A DNA stretch of 64,000 nucleotides from Anagrus nilaparvatae (GCA_022575985.1 JAKSXM010000272.1:8122001-8186000); one strand, 5' to 3'; shown: positions 11,900 to 24,454, numbered from the stretch's first letter. The notes: generated by a model from the letters alone, not told the origin. Made by a program: numbers and translations.

Positions 11900-12476
11900 A
11901 GAAATTAAATATATTATTAATTTATCAAAATCTATTTATAAAAAGGCAAATAGTTTTACGGCATTCCCTCTGTAATGTTAAGAATTTAAAAAACTTAACA
12001 AGGTTACCAACAAAATATTAGGGTTTCGAATCATTCTAAGGCTGTTATTTCATAATAATTAAAGAAATTAGGCAAAAAAATTTCTTGAGGCTTGAGAAGA
12101 AATATATTTAAATAAATTTCAATAATTTTTTTTTTTAACAGAAAGCTGGATTTTCATTAAAACCCTCATATATGCAATATAACCACTTGGTGAGATATGC
12201 CCATATATTTTATTGCAGGTTATTTTTTTTTTGGTTTTTTTTTTTTGAATATATAATGAGAAATATTATTTATTGTAAATGTCAAAGACTTATTAGCAAA
12301 TATTTTGATTATTATGTTTGTTAAACCTTTTGAATTTGTGTTAGTTCGTTTGATTAAGTGCAAATAAAAAAAATGTAGCTTTAAATAGAAATAAAGCAGC
12401 TAAAATTTAATAAATTTTATTTTTAGTTTCCTTTTTACTATACCAATTTTGGGTGTGATATACTTTCTCATTATTA

Positions 12477-12680
12477 CTCCAGTCAAAATTCAGGGAGGAT
12501 AGTTGATTTTACTTAACGCATTGGAAATTAATTTGTTTGCTCGCAATTTTAGGTCCTGGAAATTTTCTATGAGTTTTTTAAGAAAACACCCTTTTAAAGT
12601 TGCAATATTCATAATTTATAGTAATCAGACTATTTTCGCTTATATGAATTTCGGGGTCCTAAAGTTTGAAATGTTTAAAA
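12477..12680 (+). repeat. End of TA-flanked CTCCAGTCAAAA repeat family
   Basis: Starts TA|CTCCAGTCAAAATTCAGGG like the complete element at 53241-54012 and shares the interior TTTCGGGGTC motif near 12648. The right end is not found, so this is a truncated or diverged copy. Confidence 0.45.
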
Positions 12681-15600
12681 AAATGTCAAAAATAAAATTT
12701 AGTTTTGCATTAATTTATTTATACCATTCCAATATATAGTTATTGAAAATTGCAAAAATATCCTCTTTCATCGGGTCTTTTTGCAGTACTTAGAGGCCCC
12801 AATGCATTTTTGTAATTCATTTAAAGTTAAGTCATTCACACTGTTCAATCAAATGCTCTGAACATTTTCTGCCATAGTAACCCTAGAAAGTGATAAACAT
12901 TTGAGCCCCAAATTCATAATTTTAAATAAAAAGCACCTGGACAATAAATAATAAAAATGGACTATAAATATTTTAATATAAAAAAAAATGTATTAAAAAT
13001 GTAATAATAAATGAAAACAAATTGTTCCATAATCTCTTATCTCACACACGTAATAAAAAAAGGAAAAAAAAAAATGGAATGTTGATATTTCATTATTCCT
13101 AAATAAATAAAACGATTAACGACTTACGCACAGGTGATATTATTTTTAAAGGTATTTAAAGTTAACTGCATAAAACCCATTTATAATTTTTTTTTTTAAA
13201 TCATTCTAAACGCATAATATAATACACGCTTGCATTCACGCGCTTTAGTATATCCAGCTGCTCATCTGATAAACCTGTCAGACACTACTACTACTACTTT
13301 GATCCCGATAACTTATTTCTCTTGATCTTTTTTTTTTTTTTATATTTTGTATGTATGTTTTACCAATGCATTTACTTAAAAAATTTGTATTTTATGCGTG
13401 TGTGTGTAGTTGCATGATTCTAATCGCGATTTACATCTTTTTTTATATTAAATGTGTATCTTTATATTAATCATTTTTTTATTATGTATTTGGTATATTA
13501 GACTTTGGATTTTTTTTCTGAAATTTTAGGTTTTTAGTTTTTGAGAAAATTTTGAGAAATTATTGACTCTTTGTACTAAATTTACAAAATGAAACATGAA
13601 TTTGTAAAAACTAGTTTTTGTGAACTAGAGTCCTGGAATGTATAAATCTACTTTTTTACAACTTCAAATTATTTTATTGAAATCAAAATTGAAATAATCT
13701 GATGTCGAATATACATTTGGTGTAAATAAAACCATTTTGAAACGTATGAATGACAAATATATTTCTTAATTTTTGAAATTCATGGTTCCAAAAAAGCATA
13801 TATAAAAGTAATCACCAAAACCTTCTTTAAATAACTAAACTTTTATCTCCAAGCTTATCTGATTTAAACTCCACATAACTTGTAATATCAGATAATTACG
13901 TACCAATAAAAAAACGCAATTAATCGATTTTTCACAATAATTACAATTCCAGAGAAGCATTACAAGATAAATTTTTTTCTATTAATAAGTATTTACATAC
14001 CAAACAGTGATTATTTAAAATTATGTATCAATTTTTTTCACCATTTGATAACATATCATTTTTTTATTTCCTTTTATTTATAAAAAAATAAAATTATTGT
14101 CCAAGTGTCGATAAGATAATTTATAACATTCGATCATGCATGCTTCGATGATCCAGTTAAGTATCACCTATTTTTTTTAGATCATCATGATTTTACATAG
14201 TTTCATAAATATATCTTGAATTTTATTTGAAAAAATCTTTTATACATTGTAATTCTTTAAATTATCATATCTTTTTTTTTCCTACGTGATATTTTTATTA
14301 GTAAGTAATTTATTACTGAATGCTAAATAAATTTCAATAACATTTATTTATTTATCTAATGATTTATTGATACAATGTGTTGATTTGTTTTTTTTATTGA
14401 TATCAAATGAGTTATATTTATTACACAATTACACATCGGAGATTATTTATTTTTATTGGGTACTGTTGGAAATTTTTTGTTTTTTTTGATTATGCAAGTT
14501 TTTTTTTTCTTAATTTTTCTGATAAATCATTGTTTAGATAGAAGTGTAAAGTTTAATATGATTAATTATCTTGTTTACGTTTGTGATTTTAGGAGAGGTT
14601 GGGGGTTTTTGGTAGATTTTCTTGAAATTTGGTATTGATTTTTATTGAAATGTTAATTATTTTATACAAGAATAAGTAAAAAATGGCTTGACGTAAAAAA
14701 ATAAAAAAACGCACTTAATCAGCTAATTTTGAAAAAAAATTGTTAATCTCTATGATTTGATACTCAGACTTAAAATTAAACACTTATTTAAAAATTAAAA
14801 TATGCCTAATTACTTACTCATTTTGCCACTCACTTCCCTATATAAATAAATATTTATTACAAAAGACGATCCATAATTAATTATATACACCATCTACAGT
14901 AAGATAAATAATAAAAAACTTGGCTTATTATTTACATATCAGCAAGACTTTCAAAAAATAAAAAAATTGTTTTTTTAAAAATTCTAAAAATAAAAATTTT
15001 GCTTCTGTGTGGTCTTTTTGCCTTGATTAATATAAATTTCAGCAAAATTTTGATTTGTCAAACCTGAAATTATTTAATGAAATTTTGGTCCTTAAATTCG
15101 ATTCGAAAATTTTAACAGTTTCTAATTTCCCTGCATTGTGGTGCTAACAAACTCTCTGAACAAAAAATAATAAAAATTCAGTAGGAACTATGAGTCATCA
15201 ATTTAAATGCCACCAATAATACTACTACAATTTTTGATTAAAAAATACAAATATTATAGTATGAATCACCCATTGATAAAAAAAGAGAAAATATAACTGT
15301 TGTATAAATTTACACAATTTTGGAATAAAAAAATTAGCATTTACAATAATTGATTAGTGGCTTTTTAATCAAAATAAATTAAAATATTTACACATGAAAA
15401 AATTCAAATTTTAAGATAAAAAGTTTCTTATGTGTTACATTTTTAATTACTTACACACACAACCTATATTATTAAAATCAGCAAAAAAAAAATATATTGC
15501 AATAAATATTCCAGGTAATTAAAATGATAATTATAAACACATAAAAAAAGTGTATTTTTTTTTTTTATAAATCGCTCATTATTTATTATGATGATTATTT

Positions 15601-16739
15601 TTTTTAATTACATTTAATAACTAATCAGCTTATGCATAAAAAAAGGTAATATTATGCATTGAAGTATGTACATAACTTTGAATCTTGACACGATGTTGAC
15701 ATTTAAGACAAGTTTCTGATTGCAAATTATTAACTTTGTAACACTCTTGCACCTTGTTTAAATTATTCAATTTTTTTTTTATTTAATTTTTTTTATTTAT
15801 GTATATTAGGCTTTTTGCTATTTTTAAGGATTTGGTGGTTTTTGGAATTTATGGACTGTTAAGAGTGGTTTTGGTTAAAATTGGAAAAAATTGCGAAAAT
15901 TTCAGACTACAATCAGTTACAGAATCTACCATTTTTGAAATCAATTATAAGTAGAATTTTAAGTAGAACCTAAAAAAACCCAAATCTACTTTAAACCCCC
16001 AAATTTCTCAAAACAATAACCAGCCTAATATACACATTATTAATTAAAAAAAAAAATTATTACGATCTGAATAACTTGTAAGCAATTTTTTCTTTAAATA
16101 TAAAATTATCATAAATTTTAAAATTACATAAAAAAAAAAATTATTTTCAGCACACATTTAAAAAGTATTACACGACATATTATCGACGACGTTCAATAAT
16201 CATAATATAATTACGGTTTATTTTACGCAACATAAACCGATTTTTTTTTAAAACTTATACTTAATCAACCATAAATATTTAATCTTAAAAAAATTTTTTT
16301 TTTAACTACCTGCATAATCCAATATAAATAAATTTTTTAAAGCGTAAACTTGTGAAAATGTAATGATAATTTTTATATTTATTTTAATTTATTAATACAA
16401 AAAATTTCTTGTTTTTTTTTATAATTTACGTAAATACTTTGGTCGTGTATTAATAGAAGTTTTATTAGTCAACATTTTTAAGATAATGACTTTTTTTAGT
16501 CTGCAATGCTCTAAATTTTGCTTGATTTTAAATAAAGTCATCAATAAGGTCTGGTAATATACTTGATTTTATGATCTAAGGGTGTGTGATTATCTGAAAG
16601 TTATATCTTTTTGACGAGTTAAGCTATGCATTTTGAGACAATAGATCCGAAATGTCTGAAATCTTTAGGTACGGTTGTGAAAGAAATTTCCCTGATTTTA
16701 AAATTATATTTGCTGATCTGCAGAGCTCTGTAACAATTC

Positions 16740-16800
16740 GGGTTTACGCAAAACCCGAGACCGACCCTACCCAAAAATTTTGGTAACCGCACACCACTAG
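16740..16800 (-). repeat. Repeat fragment with CCCGA motifs and GTGTGCGGTTACC end
   Basis: On the minus strand it begins GTGGTGTGCGGTTACC and carries GGGTAGGGTCGGTCTCGGGTTTTGC-like sequence (first 20 bases GGGTAGGGTCGGTCTCGGGT). The same start and a GGTCGGGTTTCG block occur at 22823-23035 on the plus strand. Probably a non-autonomous DNA element. Confidence 0.45.
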
Positions 16801-16895
16801 TAAAAAAATCTTTTATAAAATTTTCTTCATACTTGATCGTGAAAAATGTAAAAAAATTTAATTATTTCGAAAGATATTAAAATATAAAAGGCTCC

Positions 16896-17298
16896 TTGTA
16901 AAAAGTAACTTTCTTATATTAACAAAAAAATTAGAACATTTTCGAAAAATTAGTAAATTTTCGAAAAAGTTTGTAAATATTCGAAAAAAATCGTATAATT
17001 ACTAAATTTAGTATATTAACAAAAAATTCGAGTATTCTCCATTTTTTTTTGTGAATTCGCAAGGAAAATTGATAATTTACCATTTTTTTTCGAAAATTTA
17101 CAAAAAATAGTTGTAAATTTACAACTTTTTTCGTAAAATCACAAAAAAAAATCGAGAATTCTCGAATTTTTCGATAATATACTAAATTTAGTAAATTTAC
17201 GATTTTTATCGAATATTTACAAAATTTTTTGAAAATTCACTAATTTTTCGAAAAAATTCTATTTTTTTTGTAAATCTAAGAAAGTTACTTTTTACAGT
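16896..17298. mobile_element. MITE, about 400 bp, copy 2
   Basis: Same family as 4329-4723: left end TTGTAAAAAGTAACTTTCTT, right end AGAAAGTTACTTTTTACAG, and the same interior palindromic blocks in the same order. The two copies differ by small indels and substitutions, so they inserted independently and some time ago. Confidence 0.85.
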
Positions 17299-17714
17299 TC
17301 TTGTATCAAATAAGGTATTTAAATAAGGTATTAATATAATACTATAAGGTATTTAAACTGATTTTAAAATCAATTTTTCTGCTAAATAAAAAATTAATTT
17401 TTTTATTAAACCCAAAAATAATCTAAAAATTGCTTAACTCAAATACAAGTACAAATCAATAGCTGAAAAATTCCATAAAACTAAAAGAATAATAAAATCA
17501 TAAAACATCTCTTCTTTTTTCAAAATTATACATTTGCAAGATAATTATCATAAACAAGATGAGTTATAAAGCTTGCACTTTGAAAAAAAAAATTTTTAAT
17601 GCACATACAACACTCTTATTATTACCATAAATTTGAAATATATGAATAATGAAGGTTTTTTTATCATAATAAAAAAAAAAACTTGATTTAAAGCCAATCA
17701 TCGTAATTATTACA

Positions 17715-17955
17715 AACAGTTCTTTCCTTCAATGCTTTTTTTGTGCGTTTGATTATTATAACATTGAACCTTCTGCTGCATACATTCTACACATAAATAT
17801 AGATGATATGTCGCGTCCTTCAATATTACTATTATATGTGAAAGTAGGGAAACAAGAATTCTTTAGATGATCGTGTAAAATCATGCGTTGAATAATTGTA
17901 GTGTAATGTAAATAAAAGGAAATGGGAAATCGTTGTCGATGTATGCACATTTATT
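17715..17955. promoter_or_regulatory. Higher-complexity island just before T-box exon 3
   Basis: Sequence complexity and G+C rise over this 240-bp stretch compared with the flanking A/T runs, and there is no repeat relationship that I could see. An antisense frame of 64 codons is open here but looks like chance. It might be a conserved intronic element; nothing in the sequence proves a function. Confidence 0.2.
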
Positions 17956-17994
17956 AAATCATAAAATTAATATGTGTAATATTTTTTTTTGCAG

Positions 17995-18156
17995 ATAATA
18001 TTAAATTCAATGCATCGATATCAACCGAGGATACATTTAGTTAGGTGTAAAAACAACAGTAATTTACAAATAACGGATCTTGAAAAAGAAGAACATAAAA
18101 CATTTATTTTTCCTGAAGCTATTTTTACTGCTGTTACTGCATATCAAAATCAATTG
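17995..18156 (+). CDS. mid/H15 (TBX20 family): TBX20/midline-type T-box factor, visible exon 3
   Basis: Exactly 54 codons between TTTGCAG and TTG|GTAATA, phase 0 at both ends. It reads IILNSMHRYQPRIHLVRCKN, then a variable loop (NNSNLQITDLEKEEH), then KTFIFPEAIFTAVTAYQNQL. LNSMHRYQPRIHLV and FTAVTAYQN are signature T-box blocks; the HLVR form matches insect midline/H15. The loop is shorter than in Drosophila midline. The following intron is only 73 bp (18157-18229), in contrast to its multi-kilobase neighbours. Confidence 0.97.
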
Positions 18157-18229
18157 GTAATATTATCACTGTCACTATTATATTTATTTATTTATTAACT
18201 TTAAATTGATAACAATTTTTTTTTTATAG

Positions 18230-18306
18230 ATCACGAGGTTAAAAATAGATAGTAATCCATTTGCCAAAGGTTTTAGAGATTCTTCAAGGTTAACAGATTT
18301 TGATCG
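18230..18306 (+). CDS. mid/H15 (TBX20 family): TBX20/midline-type T-box factor, visible exon 4
   Basis: A 77-nt exon encoding ITRLKIDSNPFAKGFRDSSR followed by LTDFD and the first two bases of Arg (CG|GTGAGT). This is the C-terminal end of the T-box: the NPFAKGFRD block forms the DNA-contacting C-terminal helix region in T-box structures. The LTDFDR ending, directly followed by DPM in the next exon, is typical of insect midline/H15 (the vertebrate form is LTDIER). Acceptor TTTTATAG, donor GTGAGT. Confidence 0.97.
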
Positions 18307-18716
18307 GTGAGTTGAATCAATTATTATTTTTCTAAATTCAATTTATGGGGATCATTTCATGCCCAATGATTCTTGTTAAAAAATTGAATCTTTAAAAAAT
18401 CTTAAAATATATGAAAATAAAAAAACAATAAACCAGTACTTTAAAGCAATTAATAATTAAATAAAAGTACATAAAAAAATATTAATCCGTAATAACATTA
18501 AAAACTTATATAGAGTAATAAATATTGCACCTGCTTAAAAAATAAAATAAAAAAATTAATAAAATCGATGATACATAAAAAAAAAATAAAATTTTAACTT
18601 TGTAACGCATCATTGAAAAATAAAAAATAAAAAAAATAAATTTTTGCTTTTTTGCGGTACAAGATCAAAAAGAAATATTATAATGCACTTAAAATATTAA
18701 AATATTATATCGATTT

Positions 18717-18741
18717 TATTATTATTATTATTATTATTATA
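18717..18741 (+). repeat. (ATT)n microsatellite
   Basis: About eight uninterrupted ATT units in intron 4. Confidence 0.9.
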
Positions 18742-19279
18742 GCAGACAAAAATCAAAAAAGGGATAAAAAGAAAGATAAAAAATATATTTTTTTTAAATA
18801 TATAATTAGGTATCCAATTAAATTTTATTGATACAAATATATTACATAGTGTTGAAAGATGTCAATAATGAAAGTTCTTGTATATATTCCTTTTAAAGTA
18901 ATTTGGGAATGTAAGTACGATTTTTTATCTTTTATTATTTATTACTTTGCTAAATATAACCTTCCTTTTTTGATAAGAATTTTCGGTTAATTTTATGAAC
19001 ATTTTTTTAAAAGAAAAAACAACTCAAGCTTCCACATATAACAGAGAATAGACAGGGAATGAATTAATTTAATTAATTAGTTCAGTATTCGTCGATAAAA
19101 AATCATAATAAATTAATTGGAAGAGTAAACGATAAATAGAATAAAGGAATTATTTAAAATAAAAGAACTAAAGCTTGGAACTTATATATACATACTGATA
19201 TTATTAATTTAAAATACATAATTGATTTATTAAATTTATTCTCGCAAGTAAAATGATTTCCTAGAGTTATATAAGAAAG

Positions 19280-19365
19280 TTATGGAAAAAGTCGCTGTTT
19301 CACAGCTTCAATTTCCTTACGGGGTAAAGAAGGACCGGGTCCAAACAAGATGAAACTAGAAAATT
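19280..19365 (-). other. Possible antisense 3'-terminal exon in intron 4
   Basis: On the minus strand an acceptor TTCTTTCAG is followed by 86 nt ending in TAA. The frame with phase 1 reads FSSFILFGPGPSLPRKEIEA and then VKQRLFP before the stop. An AATAAA (plus-strand TTTATT at 19235-19240) lies about 40 nt after the stop, the layout expected of a last exon. A second frame is also open to a TGA. A donor-like GTGAGA near 19855, after a short ATG frame, could pair with it only in that second frame. I do not recognise the peptide; chance is quite possible. Confidence 0.2.
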
Positions 19366-20779
19366 CTGAAAGAAGTAATTGAAAAAAAAAATTACATTAA
19401 ATACTCAGTAAACCAAAAATTATATTAGTAATAATTTTAATTCTAAATTCAATAATATTCATTCAATTAAAAGATAAAAAATCCTTCCTTATATAGATTT
19501 GTAAATACATTTTACTTTCGAGAAAAAAAAGTAACAAATTGCTAAAAGTCAGAATTCAAAAAATTTTAATCGCTCAGAACAGTTAATTCACATATACTTT
19601 TTACGGATGACCAATTCAAAAAATTTTAATCAATAACAATTAATTTTAAATCATAATATAGGATATCATTAAAAGTAAAAAAAGTGTAATTAAACTAAAC
19701 TGAAAACTAAAAAAAAAAGCTTATTTAACTTTTTAGATTTTACATCTTAATTATATTGTTGACTGTCAAAAAAAAGAAAAAAAAGGAAATATTTCACACG
19801 AAATTTTTTTTTGTTTTTTTTTTGAAACATTATTATTCATAAAATATCTCACTTCGACGCCCTTTAACTTTTCTTTTTTGACGTTAACATGTGCAATCAT
19901 GTAGTTTTAATATACAAATTTATTCTTGACGATTATATTTCTATTTTATAATCTCTATCTCACTCTAACACATTTTGTTTAAGAAAGAACCTTGACGTTA
20001 TAATCAATATATTACACCTTGGAATATATTTTCATTTATATATCTAAAATTATAAAGTGAAGATTATAAAATCTATATAATTAATGCATATATAATAAAG
20101 TTTATACATATAAAACTTGATGAGTGAAACTTAAATATACATCCATGTAACTTTATCTAAGATATATCCTTTTTTTTTTAAATTATTTAAAAAAAAAACA
20201 TTATTTTTTATTGATATTTTATTAAGTTTAAATTTTTATAATTTTTGCAAATTATATAAATTTTTATGCTTTTTTATGGTAGAAATATTGAGATTTGTCA
20301 TAGTTAATTTCATGCGAATGAAAAATAAGTCAATTCAATTTATTTACTGTTAGTACAAAAAGCTCAAGAAAATGGCAGGATAGATTTCTAAAAAATCAGG
20401 CAACAAATCAAATACAACTACCATCAACCATTTCTTTAGATATTTATCAGCACCGAATTTTAACAATTTACTATCTCAAATATCTACCTAAAAACTAAGT
20501 AAAAGACTCAAACCTTTTTACGTACACATTTGAAAAAGAGGTGGTACTGCTTTAAATCAACACCTGTCTTTATACACTATATTTATTAAGCGTGTGAGCT
20601 TAAACATGTCTTGAACAAACTTATTAAATAATAATGATTGTATAAAAAATTGTGAAGACCGGTATATGTCAAAAAAATGACGTTGAAAAATAAAAAAATG
20701 TATATTTTTATATTAGTACACATATCGATAATTTTTGTAATAACTTTTCTCTTTATTGATTATCATCGTTAAAATTTGA

Positions 20780-20960
20780 TAATAAATTATCTACATAAAC
20801 GTCTAACTCGTAATTTTAATGACAGTATAATAATTTGTTTAATTATGAATGTATATACAAGAGCATGCGCGGTATTCAGCATTATTCGCGCCGGCGCTGA
20901 TAACAAATTGATAATATTAATGTTAACACGCCCTTTATCTCGTATTATTCTACACTCTGA
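20780..20960. promoter_or_regulatory. Candidate regulatory island in intron 4
   Basis: Unique-looking sequence with local G+C rise (GCATGCGCGGTATTCAGC, TTCGCGCCGGCGCTGAT) and a homeodomain-type TTAATTA core nearby. There is no coding potential that I trust. Function is inferred only from complexity and position inside a developmental gene's large intron. Confidence 0.25.
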
Positions 20961-21759
20961 ATGAAAAAGTAAATTTTATAAAAAATTAGCTAAAAAATTT
21001 TTCTCTCGTCTTTGATATTAATAAATTTATGTCTGTCTGTGTGAATATATGTTAAGTAAAAATCACCTTAAGGCTTTAAAAAAAAGGAGGGCAGGGCATT
21101 CATCTATATTAGCTTCGAAAGAGTGTGTTACCTGGCCTGTCATTATCCTCAAATGCCGCCTCATATAGTATTACTGTTATTTTCTATCTTTATTCATTTT
21201 TTTTTCGACTGTTTAAAGCTTCTATATTTTCATTCTTTCTAATGTATTTTTTTTTTAACTCTTTTAAAATCCCTTTCAAACATTTTTTTTTGGCTAACAC
21301 TTTTACTTATGTACAAATTCTCAGATATTTTTTGTAACACCTTTTTGAACATAAATGTATTAGTAAATTATGTGTTTTTTTGGGGTGTAGGTGTTATCAT
21401 GACAAATGTTTATACATTAAAAGAGCTTCTGTCAGACGTTAAAAAAGTAAAAAAAAAGTTATTATTATTTTTTAATGATTTACTGAAAACAATTATAAAA
21501 ATACACATAGCCGAGAAAAATTTTATTTATACGTATGAAAAAATAAATTGAAATAATCATTTCCCTATTTATTATTATTATTACATATGGAGCATAAATA
21601 CCCTTAAGGTATAACAAATAGTTATATAATAATTTCCACGGTAAAAAAGTAGATAATTTTTTTAAAAGTATAAAAAAAATGAGAAGTAAAGGGAATGTAA
21701 TTTCTTTATTATATACAAGATTTTCGAAAAAAAAAAAAAATTACATGCAAGTGAAGGTA

Positions 21760-22170
21760 AATTTTTTCCTGTAGCTTAAGGCTAAAATTCCCGCCCATTA
21801 GCAAGTCACATTATGTATTATGGTAGTATATATATATTATATATATAGAAAAAATTAAAGGACGATGTAGTGAATGAATTAGAGGATACATAAAGGTAGA
21901 TGAGAGCTAATAACTGCCGCTTAAAACGTACAAAAAACAAAGGAATATTGCCGGCAAGGCGAGAAAAAAAAAAGAAAGAAGATTATATTATGCATGTTGT
22001 GAGATGTATCAGTTTCGTTAGGATCATTACTGATATTATTACCTACCGTGTGCGTATTCTGCACAATACATGTATAAGGATAAAAGATGGTCATGATGAT
22101 GACGATGACGATTATCATCGAGATTATAATATGTGTTATAGTTGTAGTTTAACACTGTATTTTACCCTCT
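21760..22170. promoter_or_regulatory. Candidate regulatory island in intron 4
   Basis: A 400-bp stretch of non-repetitive sequence with several G+C-containing words (AGGCTAAAATTCCCGCCCAT, TTGCCGGCAAGGCGAG) and an ACAAAGG word that fits the core recognised by TCF/Sox HMG proteins. It ends with a GATGATGACGATGACGATTA run. Open frames on both strands here look like by-products of composition. Confidence 0.25.
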
Positions 22171-22439
22171 AGGTATTACATACATAAATGCAATGATTTA
22201 CTCTTTACTTATTCACACTTTTTGCCGCACGCATGCTTCTATTATATGAACATACACCTGTGCATATTTTATATAAAATATTGAACACAACCTTTTTTTT
22301 CCATATTTATGCGTTAAATCTATAAAATATTTATGCGAAATGATTTCACCGTTTTTTCAGTTACTATATCGCAGCTTTTATTTCATTTGTATTTTATTGT
22401 AATCAATTTTTCAACGAATATATTTTTAATATCACTAAT

Positions 22440-22570
22440 TTAAGTCAGCATAGGCCCATGATTATTGCAAAAGTATGTGGGTGTGTTGCTGCGTATAAAA
22501 ATTTGTGTATCCATGGCTCAATGTATAGGTGTACGTGTACGTGTGCGTGTATTCAGATAGGTCAGTACAC
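22440..22570. promoter_or_regulatory. Candidate regulatory island, GT-rich
   Basis: Non-repetitive segment with AGGCCCATGATTATTGC and a GTACGTGTACGTGTGCGTGT run. It adjoins the other intron-4 islands. The support is complexity only. Confidence 0.2.
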
Positions 22571-22822
22571 GAATACAAGCAATTAAAAAAGTTTAACAGT
22601 ATTAATGCATTCCATCGAATTTTTTCATTAATTCTTATTTAAAAATGATATTGAACTAATAATGCTGAAAATTGTGTATACAGTATATAATTAAAAATCT
22701 AACACTTACTTTATTCAATAATTTCTTTAATAATTCACTTAAATTTTATTGGATGGAATCCATACAATATTCATTTCTTACCTATCAATTTAGTAAATTA
22801 TAGTGTCAGTCAATTGGTATTA

Positions 22823-23035
22823 GGGGTGTGTGGTTACTCGAATATAGGGTTGGATATGCAAAATATCAGGTTTTTTGCTTTGAGTTAGGTCGGGTTTCGT
22901 ATAGCCAAGAAAGCTTCAGATTAAAAACTGTAACTGCAGACCTTTTTTGCTAATTTTCGGGCTTTGCACAAAATTTGAACTGACGAAAAAGGCTGAAAGT
23001 TCGGGTCAGGATACAAAAATATGGACAAGCACATT
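22823..23035 (+). repeat. Repeat with GGGGTGTGTGGTTAC start and GGTCGGGTTTCG core
   Basis: Same family as the inverted fragment at 16740-16800 and, by its start, 32070-32150. It contains two GGGTCGG/CGGGTC-like blocks and an internal TTTTTTGC. Probably a non-autonomous DNA element; terminal repeats are not resolved. Confidence 0.45.
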
Positions 23036-23439
23036 GTAAGATTTGAATCACAATTAAAGTGTTTAATATTCATATTGCAGATAATTTTAAAACACATTTT
23101 GCCAAATTAATAAATTCAAGTTAGCTAATTGCATCACTGAATTATCTCATTATTAATATTATCCAGAGACTCAAAATCTACTTATTTATAATACAATCTT
23201 ATAAATTAAAAAAAAAGTAATTAACAGTTAATATCTCAATAAAAAAAATAAAAATCATTCGAACTTATCGACAAATACATCCGCGTAATAGATTACATTA
23301 TTATATTCTTCATTCTTTAATGTACACTTAACTTGCTAATGCATATACGTGAACGGGCGTTACCTAATTTTTTTTTTACATATAAAAGCGTGCACACACG
23401 TCCAAAATAAAAAAAAAAGGGTTGAATTAAGAAAAAAGA

Positions 23440-23720
23440 AGCGGCGTATTTCTCATGTTGATGTTTTTGTTGTGGTAATACCTTTATAAAGTCGATGATT
23501 CCTTATGATGATCGAAAGCATGTGCAAGGCGCGCGCGATAATCCCGATGAGAGTTAAATAAAAAAAAAAAGAGATCTTAGTACTAAGAGAGGTTCGTCGG
23601 CAGCTTGGTTAAATTACAGGCTATTGCTAGTATATTTTGTTGTTTTGTTGTTTTTCAACACGCCGAAAGGAAATGAGCGAGCAAACGCGTCACGCCACCC
23701 CGAACCTGCTAATTTCTATT
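23440..23720. promoter_or_regulatory. Candidate enhancer island in intron 4
   Basis: The most G+C-rich unique stretch in the intron: GCAAGGCGCGCGCGATAATC near 23525-23543, a TAATCC word at 23539-23544 (core bound by K50 homeodomains such as Otd/Bcd), then GAGAGGTTCGTCGGCAGC and CACGCCGAAAGGAAATGAGC. Open frames spanning it change frame and look accidental. Enhancer function is inference. Confidence 0.3.
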
Positions 23721-24454
23721 CATATTTTATGGCTATTAATTTCTTTTTTGCAAAATATATCTCGCGCCTTTCTATCTTCTTTTTTTTTATCATCTTTCTT
23801 TTATGCACTTATTTATTTATTCTTTTTAAAGAAATTTCATTTTGAATTCATAAAAGTGCAACATTAAAAAAAAGTAAATTGAATGTTATTTTACTAATGA
23901 AATAATAATACATTTAAATTTGAATTTTTTTAAAAAAGAAATTTAAAATTATATACTAGAAATACATAATTTTATATTAAAGTGTAAAGGAAATATTTTT
24001 TTAAATTTTTTCAATTTATTTTTTTTATTTTTTTGTTTTAATATGCTATCGTTTTATAGAATCAAAAATTAACGTTTTTATTATGCTAAATTATATGAAG
24101 TATGTAATTTTTGTTTTGGGTTAATTAATTTTTATTTAATAAAATTTTTTTATATGATCATTTATATGAAACAAATAGGGAATTTTATTCTCGTCATTTT
24201 CAATTTTTATTTGCAAGATATTGAAATTTTCGAAACTTGGACAAATTTTAGCTAGAATTTCTGTTTTTATGTTAGTGAATGCAAAGAATGACTCGATTTT
24301 TGAATTTACCTGTCACCTTTTATTGGGAAATTTGAAAAAAATTTTGTTTTTTATGTTATTCTAAAGAGCTGTTAAAAAATATCTAAAATTTTCCTAAAAA
24401 ACGGAACTTTAGTAAAATTTTCCAAATAATGCGAAAAATGAGTCAGAATTTTCT

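Larger units (their letters stand above)
10391..12202 (+). mobile_element. TIR DNA transposon, possibly Merlin-like, decayed (1.8 kb)
   Basis: The ends are perfect inverted repeats of at least 27 bp: GGGCATATCTCACCAAGTGG followed by TTATATT at 10391-10417, with the reverse complement ending at 12202. Flanks are AT repeats (aatatatat on the left, atatatttt on the right), compatible with but not proving an 8-9 bp target duplication. Internal sequence carries a partial ORF (11669-11899) that resembles an ISXO2/Merlin-type transposase N-terminus. The rest of the interior is broken by stops, so this copy should be inactive. Confidence 0.6.
6311..17994 (+). other. T-box gene intron 2 (11.7 kb)
   Basis: GTAAGA donor and TTTGCAG acceptor. 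It contains a GC-rich hairpin (7239-7309), a Merlin-like TIR element (10391-12202), a TA-flanked repeat end (12477-12680), a second copy of the 395-bp MITE (16896-17298), and pieces of two dispersed GC-containing repeats (11010-11175, 16740-16800). The rest (6400-7200, 7320-10380, 12830-16700, 17300-17700) is AT-rich low-complexity sequence in which I see nothing definite. A more complex stretch at 17715-17955 sits just before exon 3. Confidence 0.85.

Noticed and set aside
17756..17950. Antisense 64-codon ORF before T-box exon 3
   Set aside because: No recognisable motif, no poly(A) or splice context, and a length expected by chance; the stretch was kept only as a possible non-coding island.
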